DNA of 64,000 nt from CAVTYH01 sp963773875 (GCA_963773875.1 CAVZCV010000010.1:186001-250000), one strand, 5' to 3'. Shown: positions 18,302-27,957, numbered from the stretch's first letter. Notes: generated by a model not told the origin, from the sequence alone. Numbers and translations: made by a program.

Positions 18302-19660
18302 TTAATTCTGCAGATTACAGCAGTAGGGTGCGTCGAGCCGCGAAGACGCACCATGATGTGGTTGGCCAGCAATCGGTGCGTCTGCACTTCGTTTGACACA
18401 CCCTACGCAATCTGATGCTGCCGCTGGAACGTTTGCGCTCGACGCAAAGGGTAGGGTGCCGCCAAACCGCGTTTCGCTGGCGCGGTATTTCCTGACGAAC
18501 ACACCTAGCAGCGCCAGCGCCACGAGCACCAGCGGTGCAGGTTCCGGCACGCTTGCCATGGAGCCACTGCTGCTCGCCACCAGATCTAAGAGCGACTGAA
18601 TATCGGCGTTGGTCACCGATCCGTCGCCGTTGAGGTCGCCAAGCAGCACGAGCTGTGGGCTCATAAGATTCTTTGCCGCCTGATAAGCGTTCAGATCGGT
18701 CAGCGCGGTCAGCATCGACACAATGTCGGCGGCATCGACTCGACCATCGCGATTGAAATCGCCCGGCACTAAGCGGTCGTAGCCGATCACATCCATTACA
18801 GTGAGGTCTCCCGCGGAAACGGCCAACTTCACTCCCGCGGTCAGCGAGGCATTGTACGAATCGAACGTTGCGCCGGCCCAATCGCTCAGATCGCCGCCTC
18901 CCGTGCCGTTAAAGGTATTGATAACCGTCGTGCCGCCATCGATTGAAAAGTACGCGCCATTCTCCGGCACGAGGTCGAGCACGCCCGGCGATGTATAGCG
19001 GAAAAAATCGATTGGGCCATAGCGGCCCGAGCTGGCGCCATTCTGCCCCAACCCAAACCGTCCCAAGACCTCGCTAATTTCATGCTCGGCCAGGCCAACA
19101 AAATCGTATTTTCCGGCTATAGCCCGATGATCCGGATCGAACGTGTAGGTGGCTGTGGTGTCGAAACCGACAGACCCATCCAGGCCCGCTCCATCTCCGG
19201 CCATTAGACCCAGCGCTCTCGATTGAGATCGTGAAAGTTTAAACGTGGCATTGCCGGTGGGATCGGTCACAGGCATGTTGGCGACGGAGGTCAGGTCCGC
19301 CGCCGACTTCGCATCGCCGACTAAGACCGACTTCACGGTGTCGAAGTGAAAGAAGCCGGGCTGAATTGCGGAGCTTTCGCCGAGAAAGCCCGGCAACAAA
19401 TTTTGGCCAGCGACTTCACCCCAACCAACTTGCAGGTTGATGATTATCGGATCCGTAAAGTTCGTCTGATAGAATTGGATGGCGCTGTTGAAGGCTGTGA
19501 AGAATCCGGCAGGCGCGCCATTGGTGCTGGCGTCAAACGTCAGATTGAACGACAACGCGCGTGCCGAGGACTGGATGGGACCGAGCAATGCCGCAACGAT
19601 TGCGATCCAGAAAACAGGTGATGCCCACCAAGTTCCGGAATGCCGTACGTCGCCATCCAT
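18302..19660 (-). CDS. Secreted metalloprotease-like protein with dockerin repeats and PEP-CTERM signal
   Basis: ATG 19660 is the best start: MDGDVRHSGTWWASPVFWIA leads into a membrane-spanning signal. The catalytic-like domain contains 'FVGLAEHEISEVLGRFG', an HExxE-type zinc-binding helix like that of the NF038122 metalloproteases, and 'TYTFDPDHRAIAGKYDFVG'. Two dockerin repeats follow (GDFNRDGRVDAADIVSML, GDLNGDGSVTNADIQSLL), then VPEPAPLVLVALALLGVFVRK, a PEP-CTERM sorting signal. About 60 further residues after the Arg anchor come from reading through an 86-bp repeat (18323-18408), so the natural stop was probably lost by repeat insertion. An in-frame start up to 19789 is possible but unlikely. 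Confidence 0.75.
   Translation of the reverse strand: MDGDVRHSGTWWASPVFWIAIVAALLGPIQSSARALSFNLTFDASTNGAPAGFFTAFNSAIQFYQTNFTDPIIINLQVGWGEVAGQNLLPGFLGESSAIQPGFFHFDTVKSVLVGDAKSAADLTSVANMPVTDPTGNATFKLSRSQSRALGLMAGDGAGLDGSVGFDTTATYTFDPDHRAIAGKYDFVGLAEHEISEVLGRFGLGQNGASSGRYGPIDFFRYTSPGVLDLVPENGAYFSIDGGTTVINTFNGTGGGDLSDWAGATFDSYNASLTAGVKLAVSAGDLTVMDVIGYDRLVPGDFNRDGRVDAADIVSMLTALTDLNAYQAAKNLMSPQLVLLGDLNGDGSVTNADIQSLLDLVASSSGSMASVPEPAPLVLVALALLGVFVRKYRASETRFGGTLPFASSANVPAAASDCVGCVKRSADAPIAGQPHHGASSRLDAPYCCNLQN
18323..18408. repeat. 86-bp MITE-like repeat, copy 1
   Basis: Begins GTAGGGTGCGTCGAGCCGCG and ends CACCCTACGC; the ends GTAGGGTG/CACCCTAC are inverted repeats. About 90% identical to the copy at 19851-19936. 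It forms the last codons of the metalloprotease-like gene. Confidence 0.8.
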
Positions 19661-19850
19661 GGACTTGGGCAAAACCGTGGCGGGGCACGATCGTCGACGT
19701 CTTGAGATAACTGTCATCCGACGTACAGGGAGTGCCTTCCGACATTCCCCATTTGGGCTGACCCTGGCAACTATTGTAATCAGGCGCACCTATCCGTGTC
19801 TCACATGGCGCAGATTTTTGCCCGCGAGCAAGCAAACGATGAAAATGAGC

Positions 19851-19936
19851 GTAGGGTGCGTCGAGCCGCGAAGACGCACCGTGAGGTGGTTGGCAAGCAA
19901 TTAGGTGCGTCTGCACTTCGTTTAACCACCCTACGC
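19851..19936. repeat. 86-bp MITE-like repeat, copy 2
   Basis: Same length and ends as copy 1 with about nine differences. It lies upstream of the metalloprotease-like gene, so the pair brackets that gene in direct orientation. Confidence 0.8.
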
Positions 19937-20040
19937 GATCTACTGCATTCTGACTCCTGAATTCTGCATTCTGAATTCTGCCACCGACGCGTCCACCGCA
20001 CCCTGACGGGATTCGGCTCGGATTATCGCCGTTTTCTGCC

Positions 20041-20720
20041 GGCTCCGTGCCTCCGTGTCTCCGTGGTAAAAAATTTCTTCGGACTGGCCCAAAAAGGCTC
20101 TTGACTTCAGTGCGTCTGTACACTACACTGCTATTTGTCGGAGAGTATGGGCTCCGTGACTCGGTCTTTGGCAATTTGAACAAATACATAAGGGTCTAGG
20201 TGTCTGTGGGCCTGGGTGTCTGGTGGTTCGCGCTGTCCATGCCGACGGCTTTGGGCGGGAATTGGCGATTTTGTGTTTTCGCGCCGGGTGGCCTGGACAA
20301 AGTGTCCGGGCGGCGCAGCCGCAAGAGGCGTCAGATTAGATTCCAAGCGATTGAAGCGGGAACGATCTGGCGCGCTCTTGTCGCTGCGCGACCCCGACAC
20401 GCGGTGCTTTGTCGGGGCCACCCAGCGGAGAGGGAATCGGAATGTGTGAAATAACCCTTTCAAATCGACCGAGAATTTTCGATCGATTTGGGGATCCAAA
20501 GGCGGAGAGTGAAATAACTGTGAAATTACTCAACGCAAAAAACGCAAAAACGACTGCACAGGTTGTAAAGCGCGCGGGAGTTATTTCACTCCGAAACACG
20601 CTTTTCGAGAGTCGGCGGTTTCGACATGCGTTTTCTTCGGAGAATCGTGCCGCGCAGCCCGCCGGAGCTTCACCGCGTTATTCGCCCCTCCCGATCGGCG
20701 CAGATTTCGCGGCGTTTTTT
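20041..20720 (+). repeat. ~0.66-kb noncoding element, left copy (inverted partner at 33421-34080)
   Basis: Aligns with the reverse complement of 33421-34080. The best blocks are 'GTCGGAGAGTATGGGCTCCG', 'GGCAATTTGAACAAATACAT', 'GGTGGCCTGGACAAAGTGTC', 'GCGACCCCGACACGCGGTGC', 'GTGTGAAATAACCCTTTCAA' and 'GTGAAATAACTGTGAAATTA', with diverged or unequal stretches between them (this copy has about 50 extra bases near 20225-20285). Both copies contain the hairpin AAATCGA...TCGATTT. No shared long protein frame with coding character was found, so the element is treated as noncoding. Confidence 0.8.
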
Positions 20721-20837
20721 GAAATATCGCCAAATCGCAGCAGTGAATAAATGTTGGGCCGTGAGGGAAAGCCAGCCGAGAATCGCGTATTTTGCACGCT
20801 TATAGAACGTTCGAGTGTCGCACGTTCGGGCTTGGTT

Positions 20838-22954
20838 TCAACGAGCCGGCCGATGGGCAGTCCAATCGATGTCGATCCGCGTGAAGAGGCGCGCGGCGGC
20901 ATCGGAAACGCCGGGATAGACGCGTTCGAATCCGCGAGCTAGTGCCGAGGCGGAGATGCCTGATGCTTCGCATACGACCACAGGCTCAGAAACACTCGCC
21001 GAGACAACCGCGGCTTTCGGTCGAACTTTCAGGAGGGCGCCGACGGTTTCGTTTGTTGGCTCGTGCGGCGGCGCGGCAATCATTGTGCGTCGGTCGTGCC
21101 CGCACCCAAGCAAATTAATGTTTGCCTTTTCGAGCACCGCGCGAGCGGCGCCATCTGCTGGCAGCGGTGGACTGCCGCCGGTGCCGTTCATCGATCCTGC
21201 AATGCATTCACTTACGATTGTGGCACATTGACTGTGGACGAGGCCGTCCAGAGTCGTGGCATCAAGCATCCGGTCGGCGGCCATTGTGGACATTTCATCG
21301 ATCAGAAGTGTCAAAACCTCATGAGCGCCGGCTGAAAGTTGATCCACAAGTTGGCGGTCTTCGTCGGTCAACGCGTTATCGATGTCGTGAGATTGAATCA
21401 AGCGACGACCGCAGAGGAGCGCCGCTTGAGCTGCACGATCAATGAACGCCGAAGGGTCGGGGCTCAAACATCGACCGCCTCGCGCGTTGCCATTGCCCGA
21501 GGCATCAGGAACAAGGCGTGAAATGGCTTCCAGCGCGAAGTAACTTTTCGCATGTGCGCCGAAATTGCGGCGCCATTGTTCGACGACTGAATAGTTTGCT
21601 GGCTCGCCTTTTGCCACACCGTTTGAAGCATCCTCGCTACTTGATTTGCTCGGCCGTTCATCTGCTCGCTCTAGCTTTCGCCATTGATTGATGGGAGCGG
21701 TGGCGAGCCACTGGGCTTCGAAAGACCGCGCCAACGAATCTGCCAGATGCCGCCGGCGCGCCTGTTCGGAGGAGGCGACTGTTGCGCTGGCAATGCAACG
21801 CAATAATAGCTCCTGCCGGGGCGCTGTTTCACGTGGCGTTTTTGTCTGTTTCGAAGCGTTTAGGACAGGTTGCAGCGTGGTAGATGTTAACAGCAATTGG
21901 TCAGCGATTTGCTTTAGGCCATGTTCGACGGTCTGATTGACCCCATCGATTGCATTTACGAAGTAGGCGTGATCGAGCGGCATTTGCTGCGACTCCATTT
22001 CACGCAGCCCAGGTAGTTCTGCATGTGCGCCTCGATTCCCAGCGACACTGGCGACATTCAGTTCGGTCAGCAATGCGAAAGAATTGGCGATCGACAGCGG
22101 CGAGGCACTCGTGTTTCCCAAGCAAGTGCAAATGAAAACGGCTTCAATTTGACCAGTGCAGCCGCAGACGTTCATGCGTGATCGAACGGCGTTCGCTAAA
22201 TCAATCGCCATGCCGCTGCCCGTGCCACCTCCAGTGCCAGCTAAAAGCACGACGCGAACTTCGGTCGACTTTTTCAAAGGCTCGTCGGAGTCTTCCACTT
22301 CCGCGAGTCGGGCCAATTGTTGATCAATAGTTGCCAATACTTTGTCAACGTGGTCCAGGAGCGCCAGGCGTCCGAGTGGACGATACCCTCGCGTCTCCAA
22401 TGATCGTGGAATGTTGTACAGCCAGCGATGACTCAGCCATTCCAATTTTTCGGGCGGATGATCGCGGTAATGCTGCGGTAATTTTAGAGGCAAGTGCAGC
22501 GCGTCGGTCGATTCGAGCGGGCTATACCACGCGGTCGAGCAGGCGTCTTTGAGTGTCGCGCGATCCGTATCGATGGCCAGCATTTCAAAAATGTTCGCCG
22601 ACGGTGAAGAGTTCCCCCGACGGGTCAACTCATTGCGAAGCAGACCTAGAACCCGAATCCCAACTCCGCCAATCGCGATATACAGCGTTGGAATTACCGT
22701 TTCGCAGTTCGCGGCTGGAACATCGACATCGACGACACGCGAATCGTCTTCCGGCGGCGCTGGCTTAACAGCCGACTTAGGGTCTACACTCGTTTCCTGC
22801 AATGCATGCGGGCGCACGAGCGTAGAATGCTTAGCTTTTGCGATTAAATCGCGAATCGCCGCTGGACTTGCGGCCTTACAGGCCTGTTGCATGGCGGACG
22901 CCAAAACACTTGGTCGCTCCTTTGCGGCGCTTTCGCTTTGGTCGATTTTTTTGG
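20838..22954 (-). CDS. Tubulin/FtsZ-like GTPase domain protein (C-terminal part of a kinase-tubulin protein)
   Basis: The frame carries a Ser/Ala linker ('VLASAMQQACKAASPAAIRD'), then a tubulin-like domain: 'TLYIAIGGVGIRVLGLLRNE' matches the first nucleotide loop and 'VVLLAGTGGGTGSGMAIDLA' contains the exact tubulin/FtsZ signature GGGTGSG. This agrees with the Tubulin_2-type proteins known from bacteria. About 450 further residues form a mostly helical region with a Cys/His-containing part and no known domain. There is no good start codon: the upstream open frame (to 23021) begins inside the kinase coding sequence. The true N terminus is most likely the kinase encoded at 22944-23791, joined at the A7 run (22946-22952) by a -1 shift. 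Predicted role: GTP-dependent polymer or switch under the control of its own kinase domain. Confidence 0.75.
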
Positions 22955-23791
22955 GTGATCCGGAAGATAGAACCGCCGAACTTCGCCTCCATCGTGTAGA
23001 GCTTTCACAAATGCGGTACACGAAGGAAAACGCTCCGCCGGATTCTTAGAAAGTGCTCGAGCAATAATGCCGCGATCGCCTTCGGAAAGTGCCGACAACT
23101 GCGGTGGCGATCGTAAATGCTGATTCGCAAGTTGAGCGGTGGTGCGGCCCGGGAACGCCAGTACGCCCGTCAACATTTCCTGGAATACGATCGCCAGGCT
23201 GTATTGATCGCTTTGGGGCGATGGCGCGTCGTCGAACATTTCCGGTGAGGCGTATGTCGGAGTCATACCCGCAACCATGGAATTCTGCGTACGCGACGCC
23301 AATTCCTTTACCAGTCCAAAATCCGCAACCTTCACGTGCCCGGCCGATATCAACAGGTTCGCGGGCTTGATATCAAGATGCAGCAAGCTATGTCGTTCGG
23401 ACAAGAAATCTAATGCTTCCGCGGTGTCCGACATAAAAAGCAAAAGCTCTTCGCGCGGAATGCCTGGCAGTCCTTGTGCGCGGCATTGCTCGGCGCGCTG
23501 CTCGAGACTCATTTCCGCTAGTTCGGTGAGAATTGCAAGGCGGCCGTCGACAATTTCGAAGCGTTCCAGCGAAAGAACAAACGGATGGCGAACGTCCTTA
23601 ATTCGCTCCAGTGCCTTCAACTCTTGGACCGCGAGCTGATCATCGTAGCAGCCGAAAACAATTTTCACTGCCTTGTCGATTCCACCCGGAGCACGTGCGC
23701 GCCAAACCTCCGCGTATCCGCCGGAACCGATTCGCTCGGTCAGCTGATAACCGGGGAAGACATCCTGGCGTGGTTGAGTGCTGGTGAGCAT
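22844..23791 (-). CDS. Ser/Thr protein kinase (N-terminal part of a kinase-tubulin protein)
   Basis: Eukaryotic-type kinase: Gly loop GSGGYAEV (22-29), Lys43, catalytic loop 'LHLDIKPANLLI' (HLD in place of HRD; Asp140), DFG at 157-159, 'PTYASPEM' and 'AERFPSCTAFVKAL' at the end of the C-lobe. The start frame continues 30 codons past the kinase fold to a stop at 22844 with low-complexity sequence. At 22952-22946 the mRNA reads CCA AAA AAA TCG in this frame, and slipping back one base gives 'HPKKIDQSESAAKERPSVLA', which runs straight into the tubulin-like domain. The gene follows the FHA-EAL gene after 20-odd bases on the same strand. Substrates probably include the FHA partner and the tubulin domain. 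Confidence 0.85.
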   Translation of the reverse strand: MLTSTQPRQDVFPGYQLTERIGSGGYAEVWRARAPGGIDKAVKIVFGCYDDQLAVQELKALERIKDVRHPFVLSLERFEIVDGRLAILTELAEMSLEQRAEQCRAQGLPGIPREELLLFMSDTAEALDFLSERHSLLHLDIKPANLLISAGHVKVADFGLVKELASRTQNSMVAGMTPTYASPEMFDDAPSPQSDQYSLAIVFQEMLTGVLAFPGRTTAQLANQHLRSPPQLSALSEGDRGIIARALSKNPAERFPSCTAFVKALHDGGEVRRFYLPDHPKKSTKAKAPQRSDQVFWRPPCNRPVRPQVQRRFAI

Positions 23792-23814
23792 TCCGGTGCG
23801 CTCTGGTGCTCTAT

Positions 23815-24947
23815 TCAGTGCGAACTGCCTGCTGCGGCAAGATGCTGGTGCGAGGAGGGCACGTCTGCCGTTATTTCCTGTAAAGCCAGCTCATATCCGA
23901 TCTGCTGACAAATGGCCATCGTCCGTTCGCATTTCGAACTCGGCACGACCGCCTTGATGCCTAACTGCTGGCAGGTTGCGAGGACTAATTCCAATCGCCG
24001 CAGCGGCTGACTGGCCGGGGCAATACCTCGTAGCATGGTTTCCGAGAGTACTAGGTAATCTGGCGAGCAGGAGCCAATTTCCAAAACCTGCCCCGCAGCG
24101 CCTTGGAAATTCAGAAATACGAGCCCGAATTTAGCCTGGCGAATTTCTCGGCAAACGTGATCGAGCGTTGGCGGATCAACGTTTTTAAGCGAGATTGAAA
24201 TGCCCAGGTTGATCTCTAATGGCGCCGTCGGCGCAGTTGCTCAAAATTTGCGAGCAATTCGCCCGGCGATTCAATTTCAAAATTATCAGCTGCAAGAAAA
24301 ACTCGGTTTGTCGCTTCGGCAGCCTGGACCTGCTCTATTGCTCGACGCCGCGAAAGCTCTCGATAGCGCCGACTCATGAGGTGCAAACCATGGACTTCCG
24401 GATCCGACGTAGTAATCCTTTCGATTGCGGGAGCAAAATACGCTTCGAGTTCACCCGTCACCAACGAAGCGAGCGTTTCCAACCGCACCGGCATCGCTTG
24501 CCAAAGCGTGGCCTCCGTCAGTGCGCGCATTTGCAGTATATCTGTTGGCAGCAAAGAGGGCTTTCGTGCTGAAGATTTCGGCTGAATTCTTTGCGTGGCC
24601 ATCCGCTGAAATGGCGTGACCGTTGAAGCGACAAATGTGACTTCGGTTTCTGCGAAATTAAGAATGTCGCCATCTGCCAAGAACGACTCTCGCACCGGCT
24701 TTCCGTTGACTTGAGTGCCGTTTGTGCTCCCTAAATCACGGATGAGCCAAATACTGCCACGATGTGTGATCTCTGCGTGTTCGCGCGAAACTTCAGCCGA
24801 GTCGATTTGCAAATCGCAAGTTTCGCAGCGCCCAATCTTGAAGGGACAGCGCTCAATAGCAATGCGTTGTAGCTTGTCGCTGCCGCTCGGGTAATACTCC
24901 AGTCGAGGCGGCGATTGCGAGGCCGTGGAAACCGAAGACAGCAGCAC
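23815..24947 (-). CDS. FHA domain protein with degenerate EAL domain (frameshifted)
   Basis: Residues about 10-105 form an FHA domain (FKIGRCETCDLQIDSAEVSR, REHAEI, 'DLGSTNGTQVNGKPV'), which binds phosphothreonine. A linker leads to an EAL-like domain. The start frame ends at 24216, and the second half continues in another frame down to 23815 ('APLEINLGISISL', 'PDYLVLSETMLRGI', 'VLATCQQLGIKAVV'). Inserting one base near 24235 gives 'NFEQLAPTAPLEINLG'. The EAL motif itself is replaced (GLHLMSR), the DDFG-type motif reads LNFQG, and the catalytic Lys is absent. It is therefore at most a c-di-GMP receptor and probably only a scaffold. Start: GTG 24947; an ATG at 24961 would be in frame if the G5 run had six bases. 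It precedes the kinase gene in the operon. Confidence 0.75.
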
Positions 24948-25184
24948 AGCAAAACCCCCATTTTCGGCGCGAGATCGACCGGCTCTGTGAGCCCGGTGCC
25001 CGGCGGTTGGAATTTCGACGGGCTGTGCGCAATTTAATCGCGCAAGCCCGGCGAACTTTCAAATGAACCCTAGCATTTTTATGGGAATTCGGACGGGTTT
25101 TGAGCATTTTCCGCCCCGGCGGGGCTTATCGTGCTAGAGTTGCATAGCCGAAAACCTAGGTTGGGGCAATTTGTCTGGCATTCT
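24948..25184. other. Divergent intergenic region, FHA-EAL operon / REC-GGDEF-CBS gene
   Basis: The two transcription units diverge from this 240-base gap. It contains a GC-rich palindrome (CCGCCCCGGCGGGG around 25111) but no promoter good enough to assign. Confidence 0.4.
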
Positions 25185-26597
25185 ATGTCTCATTCCGCGC
25201 GCCCCATCAAGAGTCTAGTCGTTTCAGCAGATGTCGCAGTCTTGCATGACCTAGCTTGGATGCTGACGGCCGTGGGTTATTCCGTCGAGACCAGCAAGGA
25301 CCATAGCGAAAATGCTGCCTGGCGACAATTCAGCGACGCGGAGATTCTATTTTTTGACGGGCGAGCCGTTCATAGTCCTGCCGCCTCGCTGTTTGCAAGC
25401 GAGTCGGCCGTGCCAGTATACCGATTCGTTTTGTACGACACTAAGGAACCGTCGAACTTGGCAGCATGGTTCTCCGCGGGCGCCAACGATGCCCTTCGAA
25501 TCCCGCTGAGTCGCGGAGAGCTGTTAGCCCGCACTCGCGCCGCAGCCCGAGCGCTGGAATTCGAACGACGAATGATCGCCCAATCGTGCCAAAGCAACTT
25601 ACCTGGAACATATTCGGTGCGGGGCTTTGTGCAGCGGGTTGGCAAGTTGATTGGCAGCGGCGAACACAGCGCTGCGGAGCACACCTTATTAACGGTCGGA
25701 ATCGACTTCATCGACGGCATCACACGCCGGTCTGGCGCTTCTGCAACCGACTGGATGCTCTCCGCTTTGTCGACATTGGTTCGAATGTGCGCAGGTGAAA
25801 GAACGCTGACTGCATATGAGGATGCTGGAACGTTTCATATTCTTCTCATTGGCCACAAGCCGGAGCGTGCACGCGAAATTGCCGAGCAGATTTCGCAGGC
25901 GTTCCGTACAGTCCAGACGGATCGTCAATCAAACTTGCAGACTTCGCTGTCTATAGCTGTAGTGCCATGGGAACGCCGCCTCACTCCGGATCAACATCTT
26001 CTGCGCGGCCGGGATACGTTGACGCTGGCAAGGCAGTCGGGTGGCGACTGTATCGTGACTTCAGATTCCTACTCGCAGGAGCTTTCGAATTGGCAAACTG
26101 AACTGACAGTTGGCAGTCCATTCGCCAACGTGATCGCCCAGGACATTATGGAGCCGTTTCCATATGTGCTGATCCGCAACCGGATGGATCGTGAAAGACT
26201 CGCAGCACTGCGTCGTAGTGGCGTGACGATTTGGCCATTCGTAAACGACGAAGGCAGATTGGAAGGCGTCGTTATGCCGTCCGCCCATAACGAAACCCTT
26301 GAATGGCGCGAATGGCTAAATGATGAACTTGCGCTCGTGAGCCCGGTAACGGTGGCCCATGACGCGACGTTTCCGGAAATCTATGACACGTTTTCGGAGC
26401 ACGGCTGTTTGGAAATCGTCGTATTGGCCGAACAGCGACCGATCGGATATCTCACGTTTAACGCATTTATCTCCCTGATCGAGCCGATCGATTCCGCCAC
26501 CTATGCCAGCGACGAAACAGTAGAAGATGATCTGCGGCGCTTGCTCGTCGGATCGGCGATTAATGGTTCAGAACCAGTGTATGCTGTCGATCCATAA
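25185..26597 (+). CDS. Degenerate REC-GGDEF protein with CBS pair
   Basis: About 470 residues from ATG 25185 (MSHSARPIKSLVVSADVAVL); a GTG at 25131 is possible. Residues 10-125 form a receiver-like domain: the Asp is present (EILFFDGR), but the acidic pocket is altered (SADV) and the conserved Lys is lost (LRIPLSRGEL). Residues 150-290 resemble a GGDEF domain whose signature is replaced ('AYEDAGTFHILLIG'), so cyclase activity is unlikely. The last 150 residues contain two CBS-like motifs ('DIMEPFPYVLIRNRMDRERL', 'VTVAHDATFPEIYDTFSEHG'), which bind adenosyl ligands in other proteins. Its 3' end overlaps the AAA+ gene tail to tail by 38 bases. Confidence 0.7.
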   Translation: MSHSARPIKSLVVSADVAVLHDLAWMLTAVGYSVETSKDHSENAAWRQFSDAEILFFDGRAVHSPAASLFASESAVPVYRFVLYDTKEPSNLAAWFSAGANDALRIPLSRGELLARTRAAARALEFERRMIAQSCQSNLPGTYSVRGFVQRVGKLIGSGEHSAAEHTLLTVGIDFIDGITRRSGASATDWMLSALSTLVRMCAGERTLTAYEDAGTFHILLIGHKPERAREIAEQISQAFRTVQTDRQSNLQTSLSIAVVPWERRLTPDQHLLRGRDTLTLARQSGGDCIVTSDSYSQELSNWQTELTVGSPFANVIAQDIMEPFPYVLIRNRMDRERLAALRRSGVTIWPFVNDEGRLEGVVMPSAHNETLEWREWLNDELALVSPVTVAHDATFPEIYDTFSEHGCLEIVVLAEQRPIGYLTFNAFISLIEPIDSATYASDETVEDDLRRLLVGSAINGSEPVYAVDP

Positions 26598-27957
26598 CAT
26601 TATTTAGGACCGGCGGCGCGATGGCTCGATTGCAGATCTCCGCCTCGAGCGATGTGAAATAATTTCGCACCGCATAATCCAGATTCTCTTCGTTGATTAC
26701 TGGAGGAAGCTCATTGTACTCGCAGTAGTTTTGAATCTGGTCAAGCAGATCGCGAGCATGACACCGCCGCAACGGACGTCCGCAGGCGGTGAAGTGTTTT
26801 TCAATTAGGTAATCGATCGATTCCGGTGGACAATCGATTCGCAGTTTAGCCGACACTAACGTCCAAAGCTTGTGAAATTCTTCGCGCGTGGGATTGCTAA
26901 GCTCAATCTTAAAGGGAATGCGTCGCAGGAACGCATCGTCCGCGAGTTTGCTTGGCTCCAAATTCGTGGAAAAGATGATTAATTGTTCGAATGGCACTTC
27001 CACTTTCTTGCCATTGGCAAGCGTCAGATAATCGACGTTGTTCTCCAGCGGCACAATCCACCGATTCAATAGCTCGACCGGATCAATTCGTTGGCGGCCG
27101 AAGTCGTCGATCAAAAGGCAACCACAGTTGCTTTTAAGTTGCAGCGACGCTTCACTGACGTTGGAAATGGCATTATGCTTCAGTTCCAGGTTATCCATGG
27201 TCAATTCGCCGCCCACGACGACCGTGGGCCGTTGTATGCGGACCCAACGGCGGTCGTGTTCCGCATTTCGCAATATGCTTTCTGTTGAGGAGCGAACCTG
27301 CACATGGCAGGCGGCATCGAACAACTTGATAATCTGTCCATCTTCAACAATTGCGTGTGGCACGAAGATCGTTTGACCGAAACAGCGCGTCAGCCGTTGC
27401 GCAATCGTCGTTTTGCCATTGCCGGGCGGTCCATAAATGAACATGCCTCGTCCCGCATTGATTGCTGGGCCCAGTTGTCCAAGCAATGTCTGCGACACGA
27501 GAATGTCTTCGAATGCCGCCTCTAATCGTTTCCGTCGCGGCTTTTCGCTGCGAATGTTCTGCGCCCGCACTGAGTTCATGTAATCTTCCAGCGGCACGGG
27601 AGCGGGTCCGGCATAGGCACATTCACGAATGGCGCGTTGGGCTCGTTCGCGGCCCTGATCGGTCAAGCGGTAAACGTAGTCGCCCAGCATGCCGGAGCTA
27701 ACAGGCGCAATTTCCTGACGGCTGCGCATGGCAGCATATCGATTCTCCAGCACGGGCAACGGCAGGCAGACATGGTCAGCAATCACGCGGCCGCTGGCGG
27801 AACCAACTCCGGCTAGGTATTTCAGTACCAAATCCTCAATCAAGGTTGCGCTCAGACCACTTTCACCTTCTGAACGGACCTCCTGAGGATGAAATGCCTC
27901 ATCGAGTTTCAATGCAGACAAAAGCGATTCAGTGCGCTCCAGCGTATCGGTTGCCAT
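26560..27957 (-). CDS. AAA+ ATPase with N-terminal winged helix
   Basis: 465 residues from ATG 27957 (MATDTLERTESLLSALKLDE). Residues 35-110 form a winged-helix-like domain ('LIEDLVLKYLAGVGSASGRV'). The AAA+ core has Walker A GPPGNGKTT (about 176-184), Walker B CLLIDDFGRQ (about 280), sensor 1 (LIIFSTNLEP) and an RR pair in 'DAFLRRIPFKIEL'. The C-terminal helices contain 'RPLRRCHARDLLDQIQ'. The type is seen next to signalling and secretion genes in several phyla; its client is unknown. Frames further upstream to 28122 exist but look noncoding. Confidence 0.82.
   Translation of the reverse strand: MATDTLERTESLLSALKLDEAFHPQEVRSEGESGLSATLIEDLVLKYLAGVGSASGRVIADHVCLPLPVLENRYAAMRSRQEIAPVSSGMLGDYVYRLTDQGRERAQRAIRECAYAGPAPVPLEDYMNSVRAQNIRSEKPRRKRLEAAFEDILVSQTLLGQLGPAINAGRGMFIYGPPGNGKTTIAQRLTRCFGQTIFVPHAIVEDGQIIKLFDAACHVQVRSSTESILRNAEHDRRWVRIQRPTVVVGGELTMDNLELKHNAISNVSEASLQLKSNCGCLLIDDFGRQRIDPVELLNRWIVPLENNVDYLTLANGKKVEVPFEQLIIFSTNLEPSKLADDAFLRRIPFKIELSNPTREEFHKLWTLVSAKLRIDCPPESIDYLIEKHFTACGRPLRRCHARDLLDQIQNYCEYNELPPVINEENLDYAVRNYFTSLEAEICNRAIAPPVLNNVMDRQHTLVLNH

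Noticed and set aside
18096..18305. Plus-strand frame of 69 codons upstream of the 86-bp repeat
   Set aside because: No ribosome-binding site or recognisable domain; lies in a repeat-rich gap.
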